Positions 41,762 through 51,012 of a DNA stretch of 64,000 bases are shown here, piece by piece (the first letter of the stretch is position 1; every line of letters starts with the position of its first letter). The position numbers and the translations under genes were made by a program. The notes below the pieces were generated by a model. The model worked only from the letters and a program-made list of their open reading frames with translations. It was not told the DNA's origin and searched no databases. The stretch covers positions 1 through 64,000 of the forward strand of contig JAEWAK010000011.1 in assembly GCA_023391695.1 (NCBI GenBank). Reading direction: 5' to 3'. Origin of the DNA: Bacillota bacterium (GTDB taxonomy: Bacteria > Bacillota > Clostridia > Lachnospirales > Lachnospiraceae).

Positions 41762-41869
41762 ATGGAATTACTGTTTTTACAGGTAGAAAAGGGACTTTTG
41801 GACTCTGATCCGTTCTATCATTATAAGAAAAGAAGAATATATGAATACGAAAAAATGCTGGAGAATTAA
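41762..41869 (+). CDS. Possible 35-residue ORF ending at ROK start
   Basis: MELLFLQVEKGLL... to ...YEYEKMLEN runs to a TAA that touches the ROK ATG. The composition is protein-like and the frame is open back to 41717, so it may be the 3' remnant of a gene truncated upstream by the MITE-like element. No ribosome site precedes the ATG, but a TGTGTTATACT promoter-like box lies just before. Confidence 0.3.
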   Translation: MELLFLQVEKGLLDSDPFYHYKKRRIYEYEKMLEN

Positions 41870-42991
41870 ATGAATATTTTCGACATTAAGCAAAACAATC
41901 GGAAAAAGATATATTTTTATATCCGAAAAAAGAATTTAGCAACAAAGCAGGATATCGCCTATGATTTGCAGCTGAGTCTGCCTACGGTTACGCAGAATTT
42001 GGAGTATTTGGTTAAACAGGGGCTGATAGGTTCTGAATACAAAGTAGCGAATAAATCAGGCGGTAGAAAGCCGGTTGCTTATTCTTATATTGCTGATGCA
42101 AAAGTTTCAATCGGACTGGATATTACAAAACATCATATTAAAAGTATTATTATAGATTTAGATGGCAATGTTGTGAAATATATTTATAAAAGGCAGAACT
42201 ACCGGCGGGACGACGAATATTTAAAGCTTCTGGGAGAGGCGGTAGAGACGATTATAGAAAGCGTGCAGCTGGACAGAAAAAAAATATTGGGAGTGGGAAT
42301 CGCCATGCCTGGGCTTATCAACCAGGTGGAAGGTTATGTGATTGACGGCAGGGTAATCGATAATACGGGAATGAGCTGCGAAGACTTTGCAAAGTATATA
42401 CCGTATCCCGCCAAATTGATTCATGACTCCAATGCTTCCGGCTTTTCTGAAATCTGGATGTCTTCTGATATACATGATGCTTTTTATATCAGTTTATGTA
42501 ATAGTGTGGGCGGTTCTGTTTTGCTGAATGACAACGTATATATGGGGGACGGTTTATACAGCGGTGAAATCGGACACTTAAATCTGATACCGAATGGGGA
42601 ACCCTGTTATTGCGGACAAAAAGGGTGCTTTGATGCATACTGTAATGCGGAACGCCTTGCTAATTATGCCGGAGGCGACCTGGAATTGTTTTTCCAAAGG
42701 CTGGGGCAGGGAGAGGAAGAACTTCAGAAAGTATGGGAGGAATACCTGGATTATTTAGCCACGGCAGTGAATGATATCAGAATGCTTTTTGGATGCACCG
42801 TTATTTTAGGGGGATATGTAGGAGCATATATGAAAGATTATATGGAGGCATTGTATAAAAAAGTAGATGCCAAAAGCCCCTTCGGGGAGGAAACCTCCAG
42901 TTACTTGATCCCCTGCAAAAATAAGATAGAGTCCGTAGCAACAGGAGCCGCACTCTATTTTGTGGAAGAGTTTTTTAAAAATTTATGTTAG
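41870..42991 (+). CDS. ROK family transcriptional regulator
   Basis: 373-aa NagC/XylR-type repressor. The N-terminal winged helix (KQDIAYDLQLSLPTVTQNLEYLVKQGLI, ~27-54) precedes a ROK domain with GLDITKHH, GEIGHLNL and the zinc motif CYCGQKGCFDAYC. It likely binds the sugar or its phosphate and controls the SDR-kinase-ABC operon through the 16-bp inverted repeat at 34885. GGAG stands 6 nt before the ATG. Confidence 0.9.
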   Translation: MNIFDIKQNNRKKIYFYIRKKNLATKQDIAYDLQLSLPTVTQNLEYLVKQGLIGSEYKVANKSGGRKPVAYSYIADAKVSIGLDITKHHIKSIIIDLDGNVVKYIYKRQNYRRDDEYLKLLGEAVETIIESVQLDRKKILGVGIAMPGLINQVEGYVIDGRVIDNTGMSCEDFAKYIPYPAKLIHDSNASGFSEIWMSSDIHDAFYISLCNSVGGSVLLNDNVYMGDGLYSGEIGHLNLIPNGEPCYCGQKGCFDAYCNAERLANYAGGDLELFFQRLGQGEEELQKVWEEYLDYLATAVNDIRMLFGCTVILGGYVGAYMKDYMEALYKKVDAKSPFGEETSSYLIPCKNKIESVATGAALYFVEEFFKNLC

Positions 42992-43002
42992 AAAAGTATT
43001 TC

Positions 43003-43062
43003 AGCCGGAATTAAAACTTAGCCTGATCGGTAGGTCTGCTTAAGTTTAATTCCGGCTGTTTT
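43003..43062. terminator. Bidirectional terminator
   Basis: AGCCGGAATTAAAACTTA pairs with TAAGTTTAATTCCGGCT (one bulge) around a GC-containing loop, followed by GTTTTAAG, between the convergent ROK and permease genes. Confidence 0.8.
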
Positions 43063-43075
43063 AAGTATTAGGAAA

Positions 43076-43936
43076 TTATCCTTTGATACCTGTTGAAGCA
43101 ATACCTTCCACCAGGTACTTCTGCATGGTCAGAAATATTACAAAGATAGGAAGCAATGACAGTGTCGCCATTGCAAACATTGCGCCCCAGTCAGAACCTG
43201 CGGTGGGGTCTGCAAACATTTTAAGTGCATAGCTTACCGGATACGTTAATGGATCGCTTAAATAGATCAGCGCTGATAGAAAGTCATCCCACCTCCACAT
43301 AAAGGAAAAAATGGCACTTGTAACTAAGGATGGCTTTATAAGGGGGAGTATAATTCTAAAAAAGATTGTATAAACACTGCACCCGTCCATATTGGCCGCC
43401 TCATCAAGGTCCATGGGAATTCCTTTGATAAACTGGATATTTAAGAATATAAAAAATCCCTGGCCTAGAAATTGTGGTACAATAATCGGTAAATAACTTC
43501 CCACCCATCCTAAACGGTTAAATAGGATATACTGGGGAATCATAATTACCTGAAAGGGAAGCATCATTGCTAAAAGCATACAGGAAAACCACAGGCTTTT
43601 CAGTTTGAAATCACATCTTGCAAAGCCATAGGCAACAACGGCGGAAGAAGCAACGGCGCCGATGGTCGAAAGACCGGCTATGATAAAGGAATTTTTAAAA
43701 AATATTCCGAAGGAGTACCCGCCGAAGCCTTCCCAGCCGGTTATATAATTTTTCAGGGTAAATGTTTTAGGGAACAGATGCTGTGCCGTTTTTAAAATCT
43801 CATTTGTGTCTTTAAAAGAGCTGAGAGCCATCCAAAGCACCGGATATATCATGACTACGGCAAACAGGAATGTAAACACATGATAAATTACTTTGGTTAC
43901 CCTTCTTTTTATAATGTAATTATTCATAAGTTTCAC
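43076..43936 (-). CDS. Carbohydrate ABC transporter permease (MalG/LplC-like)
   Basis: 286-aa permease with six helices and the EAA-loop DLDEAANMDGCSVYTIFFRIILPLIKP (~179-205) that contacts a shared MsmX-type ATPase. No ATPase gene is in this locus, which is usual for these systems. Its ATG overlaps the stop of the other permease gene by 4 bp. Confidence 0.9.
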   Translation of the reverse strand: MKLMNNYIIKRRVTKVIYHVFTFLFAVVMIYPVLWMALSSFKDTNEILKTAQHLFPKTFTLKNYITGWEGFGGYSFGIFFKNSFIIAGLSTIGAVASSAVVAYGFARCDFKLKSLWFSCMLLAMMLPFQVIMIPQYILFNRLGWVGSYLPIIVPQFLGQGFFIFLNIQFIKGIPMDLDEAANMDGCSVYTIFFRIILPLIKPSLVTSAIFSFMWRWDDFLSALIYLSDPLTYPVSYALKMFADPTAGSDWGAMFAMATLSLLPIFVIFLTMQKYLVEGIASTGIKG

Positions 43937-44862
43937 CTCTCTGCTTCATAATATACCCACCTCTTTTGTGTCCGGAATAAAACAAAAGTAATGAGACCTA
44001 CAAAAAGAACCATAACCCATGCCATGGCACAGCCATACCCTAATTTGCCGTAGCTAAAGGAATTCTGGTACATGTACACGGTGTAGAACAGGGTAGTATC
44101 CCTGGGCTTTCCCTGTGTGATGATATAGCTTTGGGTAAATGCCATAAATCCGTTTATGATCTGGTTAATCAGGTTGAAGAAAATAGTCGGTGTAAGCATT
44201 GGCAGCGTAATTTTGATAAAACGGTATATACCGCCTGCACCGTCTACTTTAGCCGATTCATATAAGCTTACCGGAATCTGTTTCAGGCCGGATAAAAATA
44301 TCAGCATGGACGAACCAAACTGCCATATGGCCAAAACAATCAGGGTCCAGATTGCCGTATCTGTCTGTCCAAGCCAGGCAACCGTACTGTTAATCCCGAC
44401 CGACTGCAGCAGTGCATTAAACACACCGTCACTGGCAAACATCCGCTTCCATAATATTGCCACCGCCACACTTGAGCCGATGATGGAAGGCAGGTAATAG
44501 ACCGCACGGTAAAATCCGGACAGCTTTGAGGATTTTACTAAGAGCATTGCAACAATAAGTGCCATTATTAATCTAAGGGGAACTGAAAATACGACATAAT
44601 ACAGGGTTGCACCAAAGGATTTCCAAAAGGTAGGATCCTTCGTGAACATGGTTATGTAGTTCTCAAGGCCGATAAATGCCGGAGTTTTTAAAATATTATA
44701 TCGCATAAAGGAAAATCCGAACGAAAAAATCATGGGCAGAACAATGAAACCGAAAAATCCTATCAGGAAGGGCAGGATAAATACATATCCTGCAACTTCC
44801 TTACTGTTCATGGTCTGGCCAAAGGTCCTTTTACGTTTCGGAGGCATATTATTTTTTCTCAA
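43933..44862 (-). CDS. Sugar ABC transporter permease (MalF/LplB-like)
   Basis: 309-aa permease with six helices and the EAA loop SLYESAKVDGAGGIYRFIKITLPMLTP. It pairs with the overlapping MalG-like gene to import an oligosaccharide. I chose TTG 44862, which has GGAG 9 nt upstream; an ATG five codons later is too far from any ribosome site. Confidence 0.88.
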   Translation of the reverse strand: MRKNNMPPKRKRTFGQTMNSKEVAGYVFILPFLIGFFGFIVLPMIFSFGFSFMRYNILKTPAFIGLENYITMFTKDPTFWKSFGATLYYVVFSVPLRLIMALIVAMLLVKSSKLSGFYRAVYYLPSIIGSSVAVAILWKRMFASDGVFNALLQSVGINSTVAWLGQTDTAIWTLIVLAIWQFGSSMLIFLSGLKQIPVSLYESAKVDGAGGIYRFIKITLPMLTPTIFFNLINQIINGFMAFTQSYIITQGKPRDTTLFYTVYMYQNSFSYGKLGYGCAMAWVMVLFVGLITFVLFRTQKRWVYYEAER

Positions 44863-44892
44863 TGAAATTATCTCCAATCTGTTAAAAGTCTT

Positions 44893-46209
44893 CTACTTGG
44901 CTGCTTCCTCCAAAATCTGTTTGGAGTTGGTAACAAATTCATTTGCTGCATCTTCCGCATTAATTTCACCGTAGCGGAGGGTCTCTACCATCTTTTTGCC
45001 GAACTCTTCTACTTCATTGGAGCCGGACGGATTAGGAGCATCGATCGGTTCCGCAATCTTGGTTACTTTCGCAATGTAATCGAATACCTGGGCTGTTACT
45101 TCATCCACCTTACCCTTCACAAAATCCGCAATTTTTGTGTTAACCGGGATTCCGCGTTCAGCCATTAAAATCTCATTTGCTTCTTCACTGTTTATGAACC
45201 AGTCAATAAATTTTGCTGCGGCTTCCTTATTTTTGGAAGTCTCCGCTATGGAGAAAAAGAGGCTTGGCTTCAAATAGATCGGCTGCTTTACGGCATCTGC
45301 AGTAGTGGGATACATACAGATTCCAAGATCCCTTCCGGCAGCTGCCGAGATACTGATAAACTGGTTGGAGAAGGAGAAATCGTTCCAGGTGGTCTGGTCT
45401 ATGATCGGTTTGGTCTCAACCACATCCGGATTTTTTTCTACCAGTAAATTTACCGGAATGCTGAATTCAGCATTAGTAAACTTATCTACATTGGCAAAAT
45501 GTAACAAGCTTATATCGGCTTTTCCTTCTTTCAGCAGGTCGTATAAATGAGAGTCGGCCGTTCTGGCGAGAATTTGCATCATATTGATGCCGCCGTCAAA
45601 ATAGGTCTTAACACCGGTTTTTTCATAGATTGTCTGGCCAATATCATATAACTCGTCGATGGTTGGCTGTTCCGGAATTGTAACACCTGCTTTTTTTACT
45701 ACTTCTTTGTCATAAACCATCATAGGTGCATTGCTGCCCAGGCTGAGAGCGTATATCCCGCCGTCAATTTTACCGCTTTCGATAATACTTTCCGGTATAT
45801 TGGACGTATCAATGGTTCCGTCCTGAATAAATGTACTTAAGTCTGCCAGCTGGTTGCTTCCCTTAAACTGGTTGATGTAAGCATAATCCTGCTGCATAAT
45901 ATCAGGCAGGTTTCCGCCGGCCGCCATTGTGGAAACTTTGTCCCAATAACCGGACCAGTCCGTAAATTCCGTTTTAATTGTTACGTTGGGATTATTTGTC
46001 ATGTATAATTCCACTGCTTTTTGTGTCAGATCGTTTCTTGTCTGGTTTCCCCACCAAACCAGGCTTAAAGTTACTTTTTTTTCACCGGAAGATGTATTCT
46101 CCGCAGTTTTGGTATTGTTCGTCGGTGATGTCTTGTTTATGCTGCATCCTGCCAGGAGTCCCGTAACCATTACGGTCAGCATAAGTAAAGATAAAAATTT
46201 CTTTTTCAT
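44893..46209 (-). CDS. Extracellular solute-binding lipoprotein
   Basis: 438-aa family 1 binding protein. The signal peptide ends in lipobox LLAGC with lipidated C22, then a Thr/Asn linker. The mature protein starts KVTLSLVWWGNQ, typical of oligosaccharide-binding lipoproteins. Upstream on the minus strand are AGGAGG and a good promoter. With the two permeases it likely imports pectin-derived oligosaccharides, judged from the neighbouring GH88/105 gene. Confidence 0.9.
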   Translation of the reverse strand: MKKKFLSLLMLTVMVTGLLAGCSINKTSPTNNTKTAENTSSGEKKVTLSLVWWGNQTRNDLTQKAVELYMTNNPNVTIKTEFTDWSGYWDKVSTMAAGGNLPDIMQQDYAYINQFKGSNQLADLSTFIQDGTIDTSNIPESIIESGKIDGGIYALSLGSNAPMMVYDKEVVKKAGVTIPEQPTIDELYDIGQTIYEKTGVKTYFDGGINMMQILARTADSHLYDLLKEGKADISLLHFANVDKFTNAEFSIPVNLLVEKNPDVVETKPIIDQTTWNDFSFSNQFISISAAAGRDLGICMYPTTADAVKQPIYLKPSLFFSIAETSKNKEAAAKFIDWFINSEEANEILMAERGIPVNTKIADFVKGKVDEVTAQVFDYIAKVTKIAEPIDAPNPSGSNEVEEFGKKMVETLRYGEINAEDAANEFVTNSKQILEEAAK

Positions 46210-46310
46210 TCAAATACCTCCTTTGTAATTTTTGCTAAGGCAATGTTACCAGTAAATGTGCCCGCAGCCCGGAAAAACCCGCATTGTGAGTTTCTTCAGG
46301 TTGTATTGTA

Positions 46311-46338
46311 ATTATATTACATAGTGCACAAAAGTAAA
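46311..46338 (-). promoter_or_regulatory. Promoter of binding protein-permease operon
   Basis: On the minus strand TTTACT (46338-46333) and TATAAT (46316-46311) are spaced by 16 bp, about 100 nt before the lipoprotein start. Confidence 0.55.
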
Positions 46339-46400
46339 TTTAAAAAATGGCTTTTTATAGGTTAAAAAAACGCTTTTTTGCGAATTTTTGGGAAAAACCC

Positions 46401-46429
46401 TTTATTTTGTTTGTCGATTTTTATATAAT
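46401..46429 (+). promoter_or_regulatory. Promoter of YesM/YesN genes
   Basis: TATAAT (46424-46429) with TTTATT 17 bp upstream, 22 nt before the TTG start. It is divergent from the binding-protein promoter. Confidence 0.5.
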
Positions 46430-46451
46430 TTGCTTATGAGGAGGTGGACAA

Positions 46452-48197
46452 TTGTATCATATAAAAAAACTATTGGACTGCTATGTCAATCTGCCCTTAA
46501 AGAAAAAAATAATTGGGATTGTTTATATCTCTTTTCTATTCCTTGGCATCGGTTTTTTCATCAATCTGCACAAACTGACGGATTATTATGACCGGGATAT
46601 GTATCAGGCCAATGCACAGCTATTGGATAATGTTATATCCAATATCGAGTCGGAAATGGCTGCAATTTCCAATATGTCGGATTATATCATTGCGGATAAT
46701 GTCATACAGGTAAGTCTTACCAGGCTGGCGGATTCCAACAATAAGTCGGCATCTTACAGGAGGGATGCCTATGAAGCACTGTATACCTATATGTTCTTAA
46801 ATGATTATATCCGATCCATTACTCTGGTGACCGGTGATTCTGTTATTACAATGGGAGATTCCCTGGAGGAATCCGAACTGGATCTTGACAAGATCAATGA
46901 ACAGGCAGCAGATGCCAATGGGGGAACCCTGTGGATTTCCGATAAGGCAACAAACTATTCCAGCTTTTGTGTCCGTCAGATCAGGCAGAAGAAATATCTG
47001 AATCTTAGAAAATTGGGTACTTTATATATAAAAGCGGATTTGGACAGTATTATTGCCGATGCCCTGGAAAATGCAGGGTATACGCCGGATATCACGGAAT
47101 TTTTTCTGTATCATGAGGGGGATCAGATTTATCCGGAAAAAGCGGTTTATGAACAGAGTAGGATAACGGAAAAAAATTTAACCGAGAACTATCGGGTCGA
47201 AAGCATTGACGGGAAGAAAAAGTTTATCATTTACGGCAATATGAATTATGTCCCATGGAATTATTATTATTTCAGGGATTATAACCGGTTATTTTACCAG
47301 GCGACCCAGGTTAAACTGTCAGCGGTATTACTGACGGCGGCTTTTTTAATTATATCCGTAATTTTTTCAAACATTTTACTGAAAAACATCTTTAAGCATT
47401 TTGATTATTTAATCCATAAAATGAAAGAATTCGGCGGGGAACCTGCCCTCCCGACGGCTAACAAGTATAACTATCTGGGCCGGCAGGACGAAATCGGGCG
47501 GCTCCACCGCACCTTTGACGAAATGACCATAAAGGTGAAAACCTTGCTTGATGAGAATTACGATAAGCAGCTGCTTTTAAAGGATGCTACCATAAAAATC
47601 CTGGAACAGCAGATAAATCCGCATTTTCTGTATAATACCCTGGATACGATCAATTTAATGGCCCAGATGGAGGGAAACGAAGAAATTTCCACCATGGTTT
47701 TATCCCTGGGCAATTTATTCCGGGCTTCCATTATGCAGCAAAAGGATCTGATACCGCTGGAGGAGGAACTTGAATTTTTAAACAGTTATATCCAGATCCA
47801 AAAAATACGGTTTAAGGACCGGTTACAGATTACAATCGACATTCCGGAAAAGTACAGTAAAATACTTGTCCCCAAACTGAGCATACAGCCGTTGGTGGAA
47901 AATGCATTAAAGCATTCCATGGAATTCAGTTTTGAACCTTGTGAAATTTTTCTGACCTTAAGTGAGAAAGAGGAGTGTTACCAGCTTAAAGTTGCCAATA
48001 CGGGCTCTTATTTTGAAAACGACCTGCTGGACAAAATCCGCCAGAATACATTAAAGCCACTGGGAACCGGCGTTGGTTTAATGAATATTGATTCCCGCCT
48101 GCGTCTGCTGTTCGGCGAAGAATATGGTTTGTCCTTTCTCAACCGGGACAATATGGCAATTGTATTATTACAGATACCAAAGGAAACCTCAATATAG
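46452..48197 (+). CDS. Sensor histidine kinase, YesM type
   Basis: 581-aa kinase with one N-terminal membrane helix (~17-35), a 240-residue extracellular sensor, a second helix (~288-308), a HAMP-like linker, the His_kinase domain with INPHFLYNTLDTI and an ATPase domain ending GTGVGLMNIDSRLRLLFG. YesM-type kinases sense oligosaccharides, usually with the adjacent binding protein. TTG start 46452 has GGAGG 7 nt upstream. Confidence 0.9.
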   Translation: MYHIKKLLDCYVNLPLKKKIIGIVYISFLFLGIGFFINLHKLTDYYDRDMYQANAQLLDNVISNIESEMAAISNMSDYIIADNVIQVSLTRLADSNNKSASYRRDAYEALYTYMFLNDYIRSITLVTGDSVITMGDSLEESELDLDKINEQAADANGGTLWISDKATNYSSFCVRQIRQKKYLNLRKLGTLYIKADLDSIIADALENAGYTPDITEFFLYHEGDQIYPEKAVYEQSRITEKNLTENYRVESIDGKKKFIIYGNMNYVPWNYYYFRDYNRLFYQATQVKLSAVLLTAAFLIISVIFSNILLKNIFKHFDYLIHKMKEFGGEPALPTANKYNYLGRQDEIGRLHRTFDEMTIKVKTLLDENYDKQLLLKDATIKILEQQINPHFLYNTLDTINLMAQMEGNEEISTMVLSLGNLFRASIMQQKDLIPLEEELEFLNSYIQIQKIRFKDRLQITIDIPEKYSKILVPKLSIQPLVENALKHSMEFSFEPCEIFLTLSEKEECYQLKVANTGSYFENDLLDKIRQNTLKPLGTGVGLMNIDSRLRLLFGEEYGLSFLNRDNMAIVLLQIPKETSI

Positions 48198-48260
48198 CAT
48201 CCGGCTCAGACCCAGGTAACTCAGGCTGGGGTTCGAAAGCCGGGAGATGAGCCGGATGCT
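48196..48260 (+). other. Large intercistronic hairpin
   Basis: AGCATCCGGCTCA (48196-48208) and TGAGCCGGATGCT (48248-48260) form a perfect 13-bp stem that starts in the kinase stop codon. The 39-nt interior has its own CCCAG/CTGGG stem. No U tract follows, so it probably affects processing or stability between kinase and regulator genes. Confidence 0.6.
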
Positions 48261-48301
48261 GCACCGGTATATCAGCACACGAGAGACGGAGTAGAATAAA
48301 G

Positions 48302-48333
48302 GTTACAATCCAGCCGCAAGGCTTACGTGTAAC
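48302..48333 (+). other. Second intercistronic hairpin with GCAA tetraloop
   Basis: GTTACA/TGTAAC flanks AGCC-GCAA-GGCT, 27 nt before the response-regulator start. Confidence 0.45.
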
Positions 48334-48360
48334 GAAATAAAGAAAGGGAGAGAAATAAAT

Positions 48361-49875
48361 ATGTTACTAAGACTGATCATTGTAGACGATGAAGATACCA
48401 TTCGCAATGCAATTTCCAGGATGATTGATTTTAACGCCTTGGGTTATGAACTTGTCGGAACTGCAAGAAATGGAATGGAAGCCATTGATATCATATGTGA
48501 TAATTTTCCCGATGTGATCATAACTGACCTGAAAATGCCGGTATTAAGCGGCCTGGAGCTTATTGAACGAATTTCCTGCCTGGATGCGGATATAGATTAT
48601 ATTATTTTATCCGGGTATGGGGAATTTGAATTTGCCAAACAGGCAATGAAATACGGCGTACAGAATTACTTATTAAAACCGACGGACAAACAGGAATTAA
48701 TTAACGCACTGACTGAAATACGCAAAAAACGTGATTTAAAAAATGAAAAGGCACATTTTCAGCAGAAACAGATTTTAAATAATGTCCGTTTTCCCATGGA
48801 ACAATGTTTTTTAATGGAGGCTCTTGAAGAGAACCAGGATTTCATGAATTGTTTTAATAAATATCAATTCTTGCTGGACTTTCCGGATAATTGTCTGCAT
48901 GTCTGTATCTGTTCTTTTGTTGAAGACAGATTTCTGAACGATTTTTTAAAAGACGCCCGTGATATTATATCAAAAGAGAAGCTTCCCCTGTTTTTTCCCA
49001 TGATAGCTGTCATGAATAGTGTTTTGCTGATATTTCCCATCGATTCCTTAGGCCAGCAGGATAAATTACGTATGGAATTCGAAGAACTGGAATATAAATC
49101 CCAGTCGGTGTCTTTTGCCACTAATTTTCTCCATTTTAACAGCTGTGCGGAATTATTTGAAACCGTAGTAAAAAAAATCTCCAGATACGGCCAGGTCCTT
49201 CTGTTTGATGATAACGGCGGCAAATATGAAATTTACAATAACCTGACATCGCCCAAGAAAATCAGGGATCTTAAAAATGAGTTAATAACTTCACCTACCC
49301 TTTCCGATGCAAATGAATATATCCGTTCCACATTTTCTTTGGTAGATCAGCCGGAAGCTGCGAAAAACCTGGCGGTGGCACTGTTCCTCCGGCTTGATAC
49401 CGCTCAGAATGAGGATACTATTGATATTGCCTGTGATTTTTTCAGAAAGCTGTATTCCTGTACCACAATAGAAGCCATACAGGACTTATTGCAGGGAATT
49501 ATTATTAAGAACCTCCTGGAGGAACACACGGAAGTAAAGAATAAATCCACCATAGCCACTTTAAAGGCCTATGTTAAAATGCATTACAATGCGGAGAATC
49601 TTTCCCTGAAATGGCTGGCCGAAAATTATCTGTTTATCAGCGTCGGCTACCTGAGCAAACAATTTGTAAAAGAGGAAGGAATGCGGTTTTCGGACTACCT
49701 CAACGGACTTCGGATGGAGGAAGCCAAAAAGCTCCTTTCCCTCTATTCCTTCGATAATGTAAAAGATATTGCCAGACAGGTAGGGTTTGGCAACAATCCC
49801 CATTATTTCAGCCAGGTTTTCAAACGTTATACAGGGTATACTCCCAGAGAATATCTTGAAAATAAAGAAAAATGA
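48361..49875 (+). CDS. Response regulator, YesN type (AraC output)
   Basis: 504-aa regulator with a receiver domain (VDDED, phospho-Asp in VIITDLKMP, Lys in LLKPTDK), a central ~250-residue linker domain and a C-terminal AraC helix-turn-helix (LSLKWLAENYLFISVGYLSKQF and a GFGNNPHYFSQVFKRYTGYTPREY segment). It pairs with the YesM-type kinase and probably activates the divergent transporter genes and the GH88/105 gene, which overlaps its 3' end. Confidence 0.9.
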   Translation: MLLRLIIVDDEDTIRNAISRMIDFNALGYELVGTARNGMEAIDIICDNFPDVIITDLKMPVLSGLELIERISCLDADIDYIILSGYGEFEFAKQAMKYGVQNYLLKPTDKQELINALTEIRKKRDLKNEKAHFQQKQILNNVRFPMEQCFLMEALEENQDFMNCFNKYQFLLDFPDNCLHVCICSFVEDRFLNDFLKDARDIISKEKLPLFFPMIAVMNSVLLIFPIDSLGQQDKLRMEFEELEYKSQSVSFATNFLHFNSCAELFETVVKKISRYGQVLLFDDNGGKYEIYNNLTSPKKIRDLKNELITSPTLSDANEYIRSTFSLVDQPEAAKNLAVALFLRLDTAQNEDTIDIACDFFRKLYSCTTIEAIQDLLQGIIIKNLLEEHTEVKNKSTIATLKAYVKMHYNAENLSLKWLAENYLFISVGYLSKQFVKEEGMRFSDYLNGLRMEEAKKLLSLYSFDNVKDIARQVGFGNNPHYFSQVFKRYTGYTPREYLENKEK

Positions 49876-49889
49876 AAGGAAAAAACAGT

Positions 49890-51008
49890 ATGACAAAAGA
49901 ATTACTTTTAGAAAAAATCGATTTAATCGTAAGTAAACTGATGAATATGGGAGGTGCTGATTATGACAATGACAAATCATCCTCGGAAAGTGATATAAAA
50001 TCCGGACTGATAGCACGTGATTTCGGGATCGAAGAATGGGACTGGCCCCAAGGCGTGGGTTTATACGGTTTGAATAAACTGCAGCAGATTCATGGGAATA
50101 CAGCCTATCTGGAGTTTTTTGGGAACTGGTTTAAAACGAATATGGAGAAGGGACTTCCCGCAGCCAATGTCAACACGACCGCCCCTTTACTGACTTTGGT
50201 GGATCTATTGGATACATTAGGGAATCCGGATTATGAAGCCCTGTGTTTAAAACGGGCCGAATGGATTATGAAGGAACTTCCCAAAACCAGGGAAAACGGT
50301 TTTGAACATGTTACCAGTGCAATCGGCAACCGGAATGCTGCCGCTCGGCACGAAGGGGAATTGTGGATTGATACTTTATTTATGGCAGTACTGTTCTTAA
50401 ATAAAATGGGACACAGATATGACAGGGAGGACTGGATCGCAGAATCCATCCATCAGGTGCTGTTACATATAAAATACCTGTATGATAAGAAAACAGGTTT
50501 ATTTTATCATGGCTGGACCTTTATTGAAAACAATAATTTCGGTGAAATATTCTGGTGCCGCGGAAATTCCTGGTTCACCTTTGGTATTGTTGATTTCATA
50601 GAAGCCTTTCATGGCAGTATGGAAGAGGGGTTGAGAATATACCTGGAAGATACTTTTAAGGCCCAGGTTAACAGGCTTATGGAATTACAGTCGGAAAGCG
50701 GTCTCTGGCATACGGTTCTGGATGATAAGAGCAGCTATGAGGAAGTTTCCGGCAGTGCGGCCATTGCAACCGGCATATTAAAGGGAATCAAACTGGGAAT
50801 TCTTAAGGACTCCTGTAAAGCAAGCGCCGACAAGGCCATTGAAGCCATCTGCCGGAATATTGACAGCGACGGCACCGTATTGAAGGTATCCGCAGGAACC
50901 GGAATTGGAATGAATGCGAAACACTATCACGATATTATGATAGCACCTATGGCTTATGGACAGTCCCTGGCATTGGTGGCGCTTTGTGAAGCTTTGGAGG
51001 CGTTTTAG
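49890..51008 (+). CDS. Glycoside hydrolase family 88/105 (unsaturated rhamnogalacturonyl hydrolase-like)
   Basis: 372-aa (alpha/alpha)6-barrel enzyme without a signal peptide, so cytoplasmic. It removes the unsaturated uronic acid left by pectate or rhamnogalacturonan lyases. Matching segments include DWPQGVGLYGL, GELWIDTLFMAVLFL with the catalytic-type Asp, FWCRGNSWFTFG and the late SAGTGIGMN. ATG 49890 has AAAGGA 9 nt upstream; the earlier ATG at 49872 overlaps the regulator stop and lacks spacing. It sets the substrate range of the locus. Confidence 0.87.
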   Translation: MTKELLLEKIDLIVSKLMNMGGADYDNDKSSSESDIKSGLIARDFGIEEWDWPQGVGLYGLNKLQQIHGNTAYLEFFGNWFKTNMEKGLPAANVNTTAPLLTLVDLLDTLGNPDYEALCLKRAEWIMKELPKTRENGFEHVTSAIGNRNAAARHEGELWIDTLFMAVLFLNKMGHRYDREDWIAESIHQVLLHIKYLYDKKTGLFYHGWTFIENNNFGEIFWCRGNSWFTFGIVDFIEAFHGSMEEGLRIYLEDTFKAQVNRLMELQSESGLWHTVLDDKSSYEEVSGSAAIATGILKGIKLGILKDSCKASADKAIEAICRNIDSDGTVLKVSAGTGIGMNAKHYHDIMIAPMAYGQSLALVALCEALEAF

Positions 51009-51012
51009 TCAT

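Noticed and set aside
48196..48260. Stem with GGTTCGA considered as a tRNA
   Set aside because: It resembles a T-loop by chance, but there is no D arm, no anticodon arm of correct size and no acceptor end in register.
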